A DNA stretch of 64,000 nt from Acholoe squamosa (lineage: Eukaryota; Annelida; Polychaeta; Phyllodocida; Polynoidae): positions 5,494,771-5,558,770 of the forward strand of contig OX439050.1 of assembly GCA_949317995.1 (NCBI GenBank), in the 5' to 3' direction. Of this stretch, positions 8,891-19,504 are shown one piece after another. The position numbers and the translations under genes are program-made. The notes under the pieces are model-generated. The model did no database searches. It saw only the letters and a program-made list of their open reading frames with translations, and was not told the DNA's origin. The number at the start of each line of letters is the position of its first letter. The first letter of the stretch is position 1.

Positions 8891-11800
8891 CAACCGAACC
8901 ACGACCATCGAATTATCCAAGGACACTTCCCGAGATGCTGATGCACAAATGAATTCAGTAGACTCCCAATCATCCAGTTCGGATTATACCAACTTCTTGA
9001 ATACCAATGAGACTTCAGACTCCAGTGATGACGAGGACGAGTACAAGGACCAGAGCCAAAGGACCTCAATCCTGAAACTGAGGATCAAATCTGAGCAGTA
9101 TGGGCGGCAAGGTAAGGCCATTTACGTTGATACAGAATTAACCAAAGGTGCAGTTTCTGTAGACATAAATAACCACTTGTATAGAGCTCTCGTTGACTCA
9201 GGCGCCTCACTTTCCTTTATTAGCCAAAAAATGGCTGACAAAATCGCGAGCACACCAAATTTTAAACACGGGAGACGCGCGCGACTAACAGTTTTATCGG
9301 CTGATAAAACCCCCATCCAAGTAAATCACTCCATGACTGTAACTTTCCTCATTGGTGGCCATGAATTCAGATCCAGATTCCATGTGGTACCTGAACTGAA
9401 CCATCCCCTAATTTTAGGAGTAAATTTCATGACCAAATACAAAGCCAAAATTTCCTTTGGACTGACCCCCCCATCGCCCAACTACATCAGGGCGAACAAA
9501 AATGTTGATATCCCGCCAAACACTGAAGCCACCTTCAATGCGGTCGTGATAGGGAAAAGCAACATTGTGGGAAAAACTGGATTGACTGAGAACTCAGGTT
9601 CTACCCTACCGGTACTTATTAAGCACGCAATAGTTAAACCTAGATCAGACCTTAAAATAGTACCTGTAACAGTAGCTAACCCAAATGACTTCCCCATCAA
9701 GATAAAAAGACACATGAACCTCGGTGTATTTAGACTTTTCAACATCAAAAAGGCTGTACCCATTGGTGCACTCAATAGCGCCCATTCACTCAACAGTGTA
9801 ACAACAGAAAAGGACTTATTCCCAATCAATTGTGGAGAGGATCCCATGGACCAACTCCCCAAAGGAAATGAACCTTTGAAGTATAAAATCTGTGAAAAAC
9901 TCTCTGAAATTCAAAGACAACAGATCAAAAACATTGTTGAGGCCAATAGGCAAGCCTTTGTCCTAAATGAAAGCGCCATAGGTCTCAATGTAGAAAATGA
10001 GGTCAAGCTGGAATTAAAGCCAGACTTCAAACCCTGCAACAGACCGTCGTATAGGATGTCCCCTCACAAAGAAATTTTTCAAAGGGAACTCCTGGAAAAA
10101 CATTTAGAACAGGGAATAATAGAAGAGTGTACCAAACCCTGTGAGTGGAACTCACCCGCCTTTTTAGTGCCAAAACCACAAGGCGACAGGTCAGTAGACT
10201 CTGGTTGGAGAATTGTAGTTGACTACAGATGGGTAAATGAGAATTTAAAAACTTTCTCTTACTCATTCCCCAGAGCTGACGACCTCATGCAGCAGATAGG
10301 CAGAACGGGCGCCAAGTATTTTTCCAAATTGGATGTCTACAGCGCCTACCACCAGATTCCCCTAGCAGAAGAATCTAGGCCACTTACCACCTTCTCCGCC
10401 AATGGCACGAGATACATGGCAAAAGTTCTCCCTATGGGACTCAAAACTTCAGGCCTATCCTTCATGAATGTAATGGAGCAACTTCTCATGAAATGCAAGT
10501 ATAAAAATGCTGTAGCATATGTAGATGATGAAGCCATTTACAGCCCCACATGGGAAAGGCACTTACAAGATCTGGACGAAGTTTTAAAACATTTTATCAG
10601 AGGTATCATCAAACTGAAATCAGAAAAGTGCGAATTTGGAACTACCAAAATGGAATTTTTGGGTTTCAATGTAGACCAGCATGGTTTATCACCATCCCCG
10701 GACAAAATAGGACCTGTCAAAACCTTCCCCCCACCTAAAAACATCCATGATCTTAGATGTTTCAATGGTATGGCGCAGTTTTACAAAAGGTTCATCAGAG
10801 GTTTTGCTCATGTCATGAAGCCCCTTTATGAGGCGACGAAAAGCACCTTTAAATGGACCGCTGAGTGCCAGAGAGCCTTTGAGAAAATTAAAGCTGCTAT
10901 CTGTACTGAAGCTGTGCTGAAATTCCCGGACTATAATAGACCTTTTGTCATTTTTACTGACTCGAGCAACTACAGCCTAGGAGCTGTAATCACTCAAGTA
11001 GACGACCATGGTTTCTATAGACCGATTGAATTTGCAGGGAGAGGCTTGACACCTCAAGAGTCTAGGTATGGGATAACTGACAAAGAACTGTTAGGAATAG
11101 TTTTTGCAGTCAAAAAGTTCCACCATTATGTGGATGGAACTCACTTCAAAGTATACTCGGACCACACCGCCCTGGTTTCCCTTTTCAACAAAAAGGAAAA
11201 CATAACCAATGGAAGGTTAGCCAGGTGGGTCGACACAGTCATGTCCTACGACTTTGAAGTCAGATACCTGCAAGGCAGAGCCAACATTGTGGCAGACTTC
11301 CTTTCCAGAAGGAAGTACCCGCCCAGCTCTGATGATCCAATTCCCATCAGGTCTCAAGGTAGAATAATACTCCCTCCTAAATCAGTCAGATTCTCCGACA
11401 TCACCATGACCAAAGTCTTCAAATCAAACGACCCAATTCCCAAAAATCCAGTCCTCATGGGACCACCTAGGTCCATACTAAAAGGAGGACAGATTTGGGG
11501 TAGCACTTCCAAGAAACCAAAGGGTGTGATTGCCAAGAAAGGTAGCTCTGAGAGAGAAAAACTCAGCTCCAATCAAACCGTGCCCGAGCTGTGCATTCTA
11601 ACTCGATCTAAAGCCAAGTTACCAGATCCAGTCACACCCCCTCAGCCCAGCAAATCAACCAGAAGTAAACAGACCCGCCCCCCTAAGGTCAAGGACACCA
11701 AGACCAAAACAAGGGGCCGACCACCAAAATCTAGGTCACCCAGAGTATCAGTGAAATTAGCTAATACCAGAAGGGCTAAGCTATCACACAAAGTGCTACC

Positions 11801-13355
11801 CATGGCTGAACGAGCGATAAGCCAGCTATGTAAACACCACTCCCTAACCCCATCCAGGGAGACACTGATACAGGCACAGCAGGAGGATGTTTTCTCAAAC
11901 TCCATGCTGTCATACATCAATAAGGGTGAATTACCAGAGGACCCAAGCCTTAGTAAACAGATACTGCTAAACCATGACCAGTTCATGATTTTAGACGAAG
12001 TTTTATTCAGGATCACCAAATCAACCTATGGAGACAGTTTGGAGCCTACACTACAAATAGTGATGCCAGAAAAATGGGCAGAATCACTAATTGAGGCCAC
12101 ACACTGCTCACCATTAGGAGGACACCTTGGTCCCACTAAAACGTATGCAGCAATCAGATCCAGGTATTATTGGCGTTCCATGTTCAAAAATGTTTTCGAC
12201 TACTGTGGCACTTGCCACACATGTCTCACAACAAAGAAAAGACCAAAACACTTGAGAACCCCAATGACCCTGAGAGACCCTGTTTTAACAGCCTACACTC
12301 ACCTCACCATGGATACCATCGGTCCTTTCACACCTGCTGTGGATGGATCCTCATTTATCCATGTTGTCACAGATCATGCTACCAGGCACATCACTGTTTG
12401 GTCCACAAAGGATAACACCAGCGCCGAGGTAGCGCTAGGATTTTTCCAAAGGGTCATCTGTGTTTTTGGAACCCCGTCAGTCCTGAACACAGATAACGCA
12501 AAACAGTATGTGTCCAAATACTTCACATCTTTTTGTGATAAATTCGGCATCAAACATGTGACAGGGAGTGCACACTGGTCAAAATCACAAGGTCTATGTG
12601 AGCGTCAACATCAAACAATAGAATCTTCACTCAGAGCCTTTGTCTCCAAATCACAGAAACATTGGTCGACCTTCCTACAGGCTATAGCATTCAGCATAAA
12701 CAACACCGTATGCAGCGTGTTAGGATACTCACCCAGTCTTTTAGTGTTTGGAAAGCAATCACATCTCCCAACTGAGTCCTCCCTGTCATTGGTCAAACAA
12801 ACTGAAGAGATCAAAGACAAGGAAAAATTGGTCACCGCCTTACTCAGCTTAAGAGATGACATCCAACTTAAGGCAGCTGAAAGCATGGTCAAACACCATA
12901 AAAAGATGAAAGCCAGATTCAACGCCACTGCTTCCCCATGCACCTACAACACAGGCCAGCTTGTGTATCTACACATACCTAACCTGTTGGTAAAACAAAC
13001 AAGCAAAAAGCTGCAACCCACCTATAGCGGACCATACATCATAATGAAAATGACTTCACCAGTAACTGCAAAATTAAAAAGGCTTCAAGATGGTAAAGTA
13101 TTAAAAAAATCAATACACGTATCCAGATTAAGGAGACCAATCACCAAGGCTAGCGCCAAGGCTGTAATCAAAAGACTGCAGTCTGGGCCAATCAACATCT
13201 TGTATGACCCTGATCTGGATTCCACCCATATTGGTGAACCAGAATCCCCCGCAGTCAAAAAGAAAAGAGGACGACCTGCAAAGAAAGGACTTGTCATCCT
13301 TGCCCCTTCCCCAAAGAAGAAGACAAGGAAAAAGTCCACAGATAAAAAAAAATAG
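8850..13355 (+). CDS. pol: Pol: protease, RT, RNase H, integrase
   Basis: This is the enzymatic polyprotein for reverse transcription and integration. Its first internal ATG is at 8949 (residue 1 here), but the frame is continuous with gag through a single UAG. Visible domains are an aspartic protease with LVDSGAS at about 80-86, a reverse transcriptase at about 365-590 with YVDD near 524, and RNase H at about 668-787. Integrase follows, with an HHCC zinc motif at about 1048-1094 and a core D-D-x35-E (D near 1121 and 1181, E near 1217). The C-terminal module has a GPY motif near 1359. The domain order is Ty3/gypsy. Two AT-hook-like motifs are present: RGRPPK near 921, in the basic linker before integrase, and RGRPAK near 1438. 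There is no chromodomain. All catalytic residues I can check are intact. Confidence 0.95.
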   Translation, partial: GSGEGTQAPSDPDPNRTTTIELSKDTSRDADAQMNSVDSQSSSSDYTNFLNTNETSDSSDDEDEYKDQSQRTSILKLRIKSEQYGRQGKAIYVDTELTKGAVSVDINNHLYRALVDSGASLSFISQKMADKIASTPNFKHGRRARLTVLSADKTPIQVNHSMTVTFLIGGHEFRSRFHVVPELNHPLILGVNFMTKYKAKISFGLTPPSPNYIRANKNVDIPPNTEATFNAVVIGKSNIVGKTGLTENSGSTLPVLIKHAIVKPRSDLKIVPVTVANPNDFPIKIKRHMNLGVFRLFNIKKAVPIGALNSAHSLNSVTTEKDLFPINCGEDPMDQLPKGNEPLKYKICEKLSEIQRQQIKNIVEANRQAFVLNESAIGLNVENEVKLELKPDFKPCNRPSYRMSPHKEIFQRELLEKHLEQGIIEECTKPCEWNSPAFLVPKPQGDRSVDSGWRIVVDYRWVNENLKTFSYSFPRADDLMQQIGRTGAKYFSKLDVYSAYHQIPLAEESRPLTTFSANGTRYMAKVLPMGLKTSGLSFMNVMEQLLMKCKYKNAVAYVDDEAIYSPTWERHLQDLDEVLKHFIRGIIKLKSEKCEFGTTKMEFLGFNVDQHGLSPSPDKIGPVKTFPPPKNIHDLRCFNGMAQFYKRFIRGFAHVMKPLYEATKSTFKWTAECQRAFEKIKAAICTEAVLKFPDYNRPFVIFTDSSNYSLGAVITQVDDHGFYRPIEFAGRGLTPQESRYGITDKELLGIVFAVKKFHHYVDGTHFKVYSDHTALVSLFNKKENITNGRLARWVDTVMSYDFEVRYLQGRANIVADFLSRRKYPPSSDDPIPIRSQGRIILPPKSVRFSDITMTKVFKSNDPIPKNPVLMGPPRSILKGGQIWGSTSKKPKGVIAKKGSSEREKLSSNQTVPELCILTRSKAKLPDPVTPPQPSKSTRSKQTRPPKVKDTKTKTRGRPPKSRSPRVSVKLANTRRAKLSHKVLPMAERAISQLCKHHSLTPSRETLIQAQQEDVFSNSMLSYINKGELPEDPSLSKQILLNHDQFMILDEVLFRITKSTYGDSLEPTLQIVMPEKWAESLIEATHCSPLGGHLGPTKTYAAIRSRYYWRSMFKNVFDYCGTCHTCLTTKKRPKHLRTPMTLRDPVLTAYTHLTMDTIGPFTPAVDGSSFIHVVTDHATRHITVWSTKDNTSAEVALGFFQRVICVFGTPSVLNTDNAKQYVSKYFTSFCDKFGIKHVTGSAHWSKSQGLCERQHQTIESSLRAFVSKSQKHWSTFLQAIAFSINNTVCSVLGYSPSLLVFGKQSHLPTESSLSLVKQTEEIKDKEKLVTALLSLRDDIQLKAAESMVKHHKKMKARFNATASPCTYNTGQLVYLHIPNLLVKQTSKKLQPTYSGPYIIMKMTSPVTAKLKRLQDGKVLKKSIHVSRLRRPITKASAKAVIKRLQSGPINILYDPDLDSTHIGEPESPAVKKKRGRPAKKGLVILAPSPKKKTRKKSTDKKK

Positions 13356-14277
13356 ATTTTCAGAAAACACACAATTTTTTTTTTTCTCCCTCCCTCCTTT
13401 TTCACCCCAAGACCCCCACCACAACCCCCCCCCCCCACATCCACACATACCCCCCTACCTTCACCCAAACCGGTGGCAATTTTGGCCACGTGTTATTTCA
13501 TGCAGTGATGTTTTTCCCCACAATTTTTTTTTATTTTATTTTTCATCTAATTATCCAAACCACATACCAATTACCTTTAACGTCACAATTTCTACACAAC
13601 ACCCCAGAAGCCTTCTGGCTTACTTCTACTGATGAGACATTGTCAAGAATCTTATCTAGGATTTGAGACTCAGACAGTCATATAATGATTGATTAAGGTT
13701 GGCACGCCACATAAATTACCCAAGGTCACAGCGTATTCTCGGTTCGTGAATCCTAATTTTAAGAACACGCATGCGCCGGTTTGTTACAAGCTCAGGGCTC
13801 CTCTATACCTTAAAGTATTACCAAATGACCACCCATTGTAGGAGAGCAGCACCTAGACATCCTGATCCGTGTTTATGCCTCTGTTTATCATCGGTACTGG
13901 AATGTTTGGTGAGACACTTATTCAAATAATTCAGCACAGTTCCCTGCTGTGTTATCATAACAGGAACAAGTGCACCCCCACAAGCTGACTAATCTCAGCA
14001 CCACAACCAACAACCCCCCATTATTACTACAATATTCAGATCACCCAATGATCATCCACGCCCCCTATAGAAGGCCCATCAAATTTGCATATCACAATGT
14101 ACAAGTGTATGCAAACCAACCAATAGCCAGGCCCCGTGCCATATATGGGTGAGACATACCTCATCGGGAGGCATGTAATGAGGAATTAGCCAACCTCATG
14201 AAATGCTTATAAGCCTCACACCACCCCCATCTTATCCACTTCCAAAACAATAACCAAACTCACCACACCCAGCCACC
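13356..14277 (+). other. pol-env intergenic leader region
   Basis: This is non-coding sequence after pol. It begins with T- and C-rich tracts (13370-13460). A TATAAG at 14208-14213 lies about 70 bp before the Kozak ATG of the next exon and could be an internal promoter. Alternatively, the CAG at 14270-14272 could serve as a splice acceptor that joins this exon to an LTR-derived leader. Neither is proven. The short ORF at 13970-14152 looks like chance. Confidence 0.5.
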
Positions 14278-14339
14278 ATGGAGCAAGCATCCGGAGACCA
14301 CAGGACCCAAGTGTCGGGACTGCCATGCAACAAGCCCAG
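14278..14339 (+). CDS. short shared coding exon with splice donor
   Basis: An ATG in an excellent context (GCCACCATGG) opens a frame of 20 codons plus 2 nt that ends in AG|GTAGGA, a good 5' splice site (GT at 14340-14341). Unspliced, the frame stops at once at the TAG inside the donor, so the exon makes sense only when spliced. It ends in codon phase 2. Acceptors at 14634, 15519 and 19536 all start exons in the matching phase. I infer that it supplies a common N-terminus to the accessory, env and 3' proteins. Confidence 0.75.
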
Positions 14340-14634
14340 GTAGGATTGGTCTTATGTGTCCATTAGTAGCGTCATCAATCGTTCTAGCATGACAATGATG
14401 GAATCTACCATCATGTTGCCCAGATACCCATTACATGCCAATGGTAGTGTGCGCCCAGAGTGCTTTGTAAAATGCAATAGTTGAATTTGCAGTCCTTTTT
14501 CAAAACCATGTATGGCAGTCTGACTTTTCACAACCTTATTTATCAACCTCTTGACAATACCCCCCACCAGCCCCTTCATCTATCTTAGTCTAAAAACGAA
14601 CCTATCAAAATTTTTCTCTTATTATTCACAACAG

Positions 14635-15118
14635 CCTTAGAGCCCCAGAGATTAGACATGGAGCCAACTCAGGGTGGACCATCCACAGTCTTTTAGGCCC
14701 AAACGGCATCAAAAGTAAGGCCATGGATCTGTTCGAGATCAGAATAACTATCATGGAGCACAAAGACATGATCAAACGTATATCCAGCGACGACTTAGGT
14801 GTATACCTAAACAACAAAACAGTTCAAAAAGAGCTCACCCTACAAGACCCAATTATATTGTCGGCCACCAAAGCCATGATATTCGATCTATGCAAAGATT
14901 TCCCCACAATCCCATTGTGGGACAGATTCAGTGAGGAAACATCAAGCTATATAGCACTTCTATGTGCCAGGACTCTGATTACCTCAGAGAAACCACTTAA
15001 AGAGCTACCAAGATATGAAACAGGTATCGGCAGATACAATGTCATAATTCAATCAACAAATCTTCAGACTCAGCTGGCAGCGTTTGAAATGGCTAGATAC
15101 TCCCACTTATACAGTTAA
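14635..15118 (+). CDS. accessory ORF of the LTR element (spliced start)
   Basis: The acceptor, a pyrimidine-rich stretch ending in CACAACAG, ends at 14634. The frame dictated by the donor at 14339 then runs without a stop through 14635-14722 into a 131-residue ORF with an internal ATG at 14723, ending at 15118. The product has no recognised motif and no hydrophobic segment; it looks like a small globular, partly charged protein. Position between pol and env and the shared leader exon suggest an accessory role comparable to small genes of complex retroviruses. It could instead start at the internal ATG. Function is unknown. Confidence 0.6.
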
Positions 15119-15519
15119 ATCTATCAACCCTAAATTGACCCATTCTATCCCCCCCCCTTCTTTACACATTCACGATGCGAAAAAACTAATTAATCCCCTC
15201 AATTCATTTCCCCTTTCTCTTCTCGCGACCTTTACATGACTAAGATGGAGACATCATTACTAGTTAAGGCATCAGCCTAGCAAACTGATAACCTTTTAAA
15301 TAAACACGCCCAGAAGCGCCACATTCACACTACACTGAACCAACAACACACCCAAACACGTATAGGACGACCACCGCCCAATCTACACAAACATACCTCA
15401 CACAAAGCCAACCCCCCCCCAACCCCACCCTTAGAACACCCGACTCACCCCAGACAACAGTCCTATCTCAGTCTCATATGATCGATCTCTCACAAGCTTA
15501 TCTAAATTTCTATTTTTAG

Positions 15520-17677
15520 GACAGCAGCCTCCTTGGCAGCACTCCTCCTAATCTTGTGCGCCCAGACCCACCAGTCAGGAGCACAGGATTTTGTAACCAA
15601 TGAAGAAACCATCTTCAGGCCAAACTATGGTGTTTTATTCACCAAAATACCCCAGAAAATGATCTCAGGATATATGGATTACCCATTAGTTTTCACTTTA
15701 GACCTATCTTTCAATCAATCCTTGCAGCGACCGGACAAATTAACCTCCCTAATCAGCAAAAATGCCCCAAACTTTATCTTGGAAACCGCCCAAACTTTAG
15801 ACCTAATTTTAGCAAATCTCTACCAAAAATCTCAAAAATCTTTAGCCCTATTAATAAAATTTTTGGAACATCCCCAAACTAGGTCACCCAGAGGCGCCCC
15901 AGGACAAATCATAGGTGATATTTTAAGAGCATCAATTGGCTTGAGCACGCAACCTGAAGTAGACTTGTTGAATTCCGAAATGTCCAACTTAGAGAAAACT
16001 CTAGCCACCAAAATGCACGTGGTGGAATTAGCCACACATTTTCTCTTGAACATTTCTGAATGTAATTATCAATCTTTGAGTATTTTCTCCAGCATGCAAA
16101 ATGATACGGATGACGCCCTGGCTCTGCTCAGCTCCAACCTCCAACTGTTGACTAAGAATGTATCAAACATCTTATTCAACCTGGAACAACAGAGCAGACG
16201 GGACACCTATCATTCGATGTTATTTACCGCTGCTAACTCTCAAATTGAAGCGCTAATGAATCCGCAAAATGATTTAGACACCCTACTGGACTCACTAACC
16301 ACTCTAATGGAAGGCGAGCTACCTCCAAAATTAATCCCACATAAAGTCATGGAAGATGGACTTAATAATCTATCAAGCTCTTTGTATGGATCCAACAATG
16401 GTATCAAAATTCTAAACGTACCCACCGGTTTCTACTACCAAAGGAGAGTGCATGTGCACTGGCAGGACCAAAACAAACTTTACATCACAGTGCCTATACC
16501 CATAGGACTGGGGGACAATATCTACTCCATATATAGAGCGGAGGCCTTCCCAGTCCCATTTGATACCACCAATGTAAACACTACTGGGTTTACACGAGTA
16601 CAGCCATTGCCTAATTATATAGCCATGTCTGCGTCCCAGTCACACTACATTGAACTGGATCACTCTGACTTAGATCTTTGTGATGTAAATGTTTTCATAA
16701 CATGCAACCTGCCCCTGCCCATGTTATCTCCTAGGCACCCCACCTGCAGCTTATCCTTTTTTTTAGACCTACCTAACGCTGTACATAACACCTGCAATTT
16801 TCGGGTCCACATGACAGCACAAATTCCCAACATTGCTAAGCCCATCTCCCAGAGCTCCTACTTGCTCATCACTAATTTTTCACCTTCAATAATGCAATGC
16901 TCAAACTCAGGCCAAATTGAGATCAAAAATGCAGCCTACTCTATTATTTCAGTACCATGCCTCTGCTCACTCAAAAACAGAGGCATGATAATGATTAATT
17001 CAGACCTGTCCTGCGCCCAAAACTTTACTTTAGAACCTATCGCCAAAGTGCCCTTCAACTTGCCCCTATGGCAGCATTTTGGTAACCCGCCAAACAACAT
17101 ATCAGGAGTAACCATAGCAACCACTCCGACCCACCTAGACCTACCAAATTTTCAGCGCCTGAAGCGCCTTCACAACCAAAAATTCCTACCCCTATTCAAG
17201 GACATTTTAGACCTAAAAGGCGCTGCCACCAAAATTCATGACAAATCATCCATCCTGAGCACCAACTCACTCATACATCTAGGATATCACCTGGAGTTCT
17301 CCCCTTGGTTACACCTGTTGTCGCCAGCCATCGCCATCTTGTGCTGTCTGATCACGTGTCGCATACACATGCGCGTGGTATACTTAGCCCAATTAGTGAC
17401 CATTCACAGTCGAGCAACGATGGCGGACGCAGCATCTTGGAATAAGCTTAAGGAGATGATCAAAAATACCAACCAAAATTGGCCCACGCGGACCACACCC
17501 CAGGAGATCACTACACCTGACTGGATTCAGATGCCAGGAAGGTATGATTCCATGATTGCCTTCCTAGGCATCATCCTCAGCTTGTTGTTCATCAAGGCGG
17601 CGGGAAGACGCTGTCTTAGGCATTGGCCCTACGGCAGACAGGACCCCGCCCCTGGAACACCAAGATTCGTACTCTAG
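15520..17677 (+). CDS. env: Env-like glycoprotein, fusion (F)-like, spliced start
   Basis: This is a membrane glycoprotein ORF. The open frame has no ATG near its 5' end. It begins just after a strong acceptor (polypyrimidine tract ending TATTTTTAG, AG at 15518-15519), in phase with the exon at 14278-14339. Counting from the codon at 15533, a hydrophobic signal-like stretch covers about residues 1-8, continuing from the upstream exon. RSPR at 117-120 is a possible furin site, followed by a Gly/Ile-rich fusion-peptide-like segment. At least eight N-x-S/T sites and a Cys-rich ectodomain follow. There is a transmembrane segment at about 593-612 and a second hydrophobic stretch near 672-690 in a long tail. 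The layout resembles the baculovirus F / errantivirus Env type, which is a family inference from organisation and not from a search. The ORF has no internal stop. Confidence 0.8.
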
Positions 17678-17708
17678 AGGGCACACATATGCCTTTCCAG
17701 TGGGATTA

Positions 17709-18224
17709 ATGGTGTATGGAAGGAACCTTTGGCCAGCATCCATCTTGGCACCCAAACTAGCACCACCCAGGTTAACTTTCCCCCTAGCCCGTCATCTTGA
17801 TGCGCACTGGAAGTCGGACGTCGGAATGATCATTGGTGGAAGACTGAGGACGGTGAGGCTGGAGAGATACCCCAGTTGCCCTTTGCTCTGGCGGATCCCC
17901 CTCACAATCATCCTCAGATCCGGACCCCACACGGTCACCCTGGCCATTGTACAGGAAAACCAGCCCGACTTCCAACTCACACCAAGTGAATATGAACTAT
18001 CAGCCAGCTACAAACCAGTGCCACCTCTGACACGGAGAAAGGACCTAAGCAGGCGGGAAGCCCCTAAAGCCTCCACCAGTGGGACAACTCCGGCAGAGAT
18101 GGCCCTGCTACAACTCAGGGAAACCCAACCACCCAAGGATCTATACCTATTCGACCCTACACTAGCTGAGAGGGCCATTAACACCATAGATGGTAGGTTT
18201 TTCTTTAAAACTTTAAACCATTAG
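17709..18224 (+). CDS. 3' accessory ORF, 171 aa, unknown function
   Basis: The ORF begins at the first in-frame ATG, 31 bases after the env stop. It follows a candidate splice acceptor (CCTTTCCAG ending at 17700) by only 8 bases, so it could be translated from its own ATG on a spliced mRNA. The same frame is open upstream, overlapping the end of env. The product is mixed: a hydrophobic-basic first half, then a Pro/Arg/Ser-rich segment. I recognise no domain. Unlike the other spliced ORFs it is not phase-compatible with the donor at 14339. Confidence 0.55.
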   Translation: MVYGRNLWPASILAPKLAPPRLTFPLARHLDAHWKSDVGMIIGGRLRTVRLERYPSCPLLWRIPLTIILRSGPHTVTLAIVQENQPDFQLTPSEYELSASYKPVPPLTRRKDLSRREAPKASTSGTTPAEMALLQLRETQPPKDLYLFDPTLAERAINTIDGRFFFKTLNH

Positions 18225-18801
18225 TTCGGCTGATGTGGGGATCGTTGGGTACGCTCAGCATCCTCATCGACCTCCACCGGCCACCCCCCGAGGTTCCTCC
18301 CATAATGGACTGTCCCCAGCGCCCACAAGCCCGGTGACAACGCTGGACGGTACCACCACCCTTATGTGGGGATGGCAGGTGCTGAACAGCGCTACATAGC
18401 AGACCGGATAGCCCTGAGACGCTGATGTGGGGATCCCCCTCCTATCCGGCGAGATCCCCCCGAGACCCCCAAGGACCCCCCATAGGGCCCCATCCAGACC
18501 ACACATAACCATACCCACAAAATCGCAATATCCCGCCATTGCTTCACTTTGCACATCACTGAGTCTTATCAATGACGACGCAAGGCCGTTCCACAAACCA
18601 CAAACGCAGTCATAACGTCTGCACAAAATTTTCGCGCCAGTCACGACCCGGCGTCGCCATTTTTAAAGAGCTTCGTGATATGCAAATGTCCATTAGTTTC
18701 GGTCACATGATCGTCGTGACTCGATACATAGACTGAAAACAACAACATCAACACGTGCAAACAACCTAGCTTCATGATAAAAGGGATTACTCACGTCTTT
18801 C
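18225..18801 (+). other. non-coding region of the LTR element
   Basis: No convincing sense ORF is present. GCTGATGTGGGGATC occurs twice, at about 18229 and 18421, with a weaker third version (TTATGTGGGGAT) near 18361. G- and C-rich stretches could fold into an RNA structure. An antisense frame covers 18264-18644 but has no ATG near its start and may be chance. Confidence 0.45.
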
Positions 18802-19049
18802 CTAAAAGCCGTTCACTGCCGGCACCTGAGGCGCTAGCAGTAGGTAGGTGACCTGATGTATCCTACAAAAACAAATCCAAAATTGAAATTACCAAAAAGC
18901 CCGTAACAAATTTCTGATTCAAAATTTTCCAAAATAAATTCACACAACCACCAATTCAAAATTACTTACGTCCCGTCCTCGTTGATGAACACGGTGATCA
19001 ACAGGGCGCGACCGTCCGGGAAATGGAGAACGCCTTGGACGATCTCCAT
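18802..19049 (-). CDS. antisense two-exon ORF inside the LTR element (46 aa)
   Basis: Read on the minus strand, an ATG at 19049 opens an exon to 18970 that ends in GGGAC|GTAAGT. A 107-bp intron (18863-18969) follows, with a T-rich tract ending TTTTTGTAG. Exon 2 continues in frame from 18862 to a TAG at 18802-18804. The intron has ideal splice signals and the start is preceded by a TATA box (separate entry). The product would be a 46-residue protein with a hydrophobic-acidic first half and no recognised domain. A further good donor (AAAGAC|GTGAGT) lies just beyond the stop, so more exons may exist. Antisense genes of this kind are known from some complex retroviruses; the analogy here is only positional. 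Confidence 0.6.
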
Positions 19050-19061
19050 CTTGCGTAACTA

Positions 19062-19095
19062 CTGATAAGATAGCCGGCACCCATATCTTATATAG
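19062..19095 (-). promoter_or_regulatory. antisense core promoter
   Basis: On the minus strand, CTATATAAG (TATA box, around 19087-19094) is followed about 28 bases later by the initiator-like ATCAGTAGT. The antisense ATG at 19049 follows shortly after. TATA-Inr spacing is canonical. Confidence 0.6.
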
Positions 19096-19099
19096 GACC

Positions 19100-19504
19100 A
19101 AGGCTATAGGCATCAAAACTCAAAATTTATTTCAAATCCGCGACCCCACCCTCAAATTCAGTTAACATACCGTATAACAGAATGCCACAACTCGAAATTT
19201 TCCAAGACCTTTTTCAACCACCTTCATAAAACTTTAGGCCACTATTCGAAATATTTTTCAGGATTTTTATCTGAATAATCAGGTTCAGCACGGTGAAGCG
19301 ACAGCTCGGTACCGCCACCCAGTGTGATACAAATTAACCAACTAAGCTTGCTTAGTTACACTTACCGCCTTCTATTCTTGCAATCATATTGAGCTCTGTC
19401 AAGTTAATATTATGTGTCAAACAGCTGAAATTCATAGCACCTATTGGTTATCCTGTATTGACAAGGCCACCAGCTGACCCAAGCAGGATTTCACACCTCT
19501 GTTA
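19100..19504 (+). other. non-coding region before the last sense ORF
   Basis: I see no supported ORF on either strand. The region is AT-rich and leads into the pyrimidine tract of the acceptor at 19536. Confidence 0.45.

Noticed and set aside
13085-13489. Minus-strand ORFs over the pol 3' end
   Set aside because: Shadows of pol with low-complexity Gly/Lys composition and no motif.
18264-18644. 126-codon antisense ORF in the LTR element
   Set aside because: It starts at GTG, no ATG is available near the beginning, and there is no splice signal that clearly leads into it; kept only as a remark.
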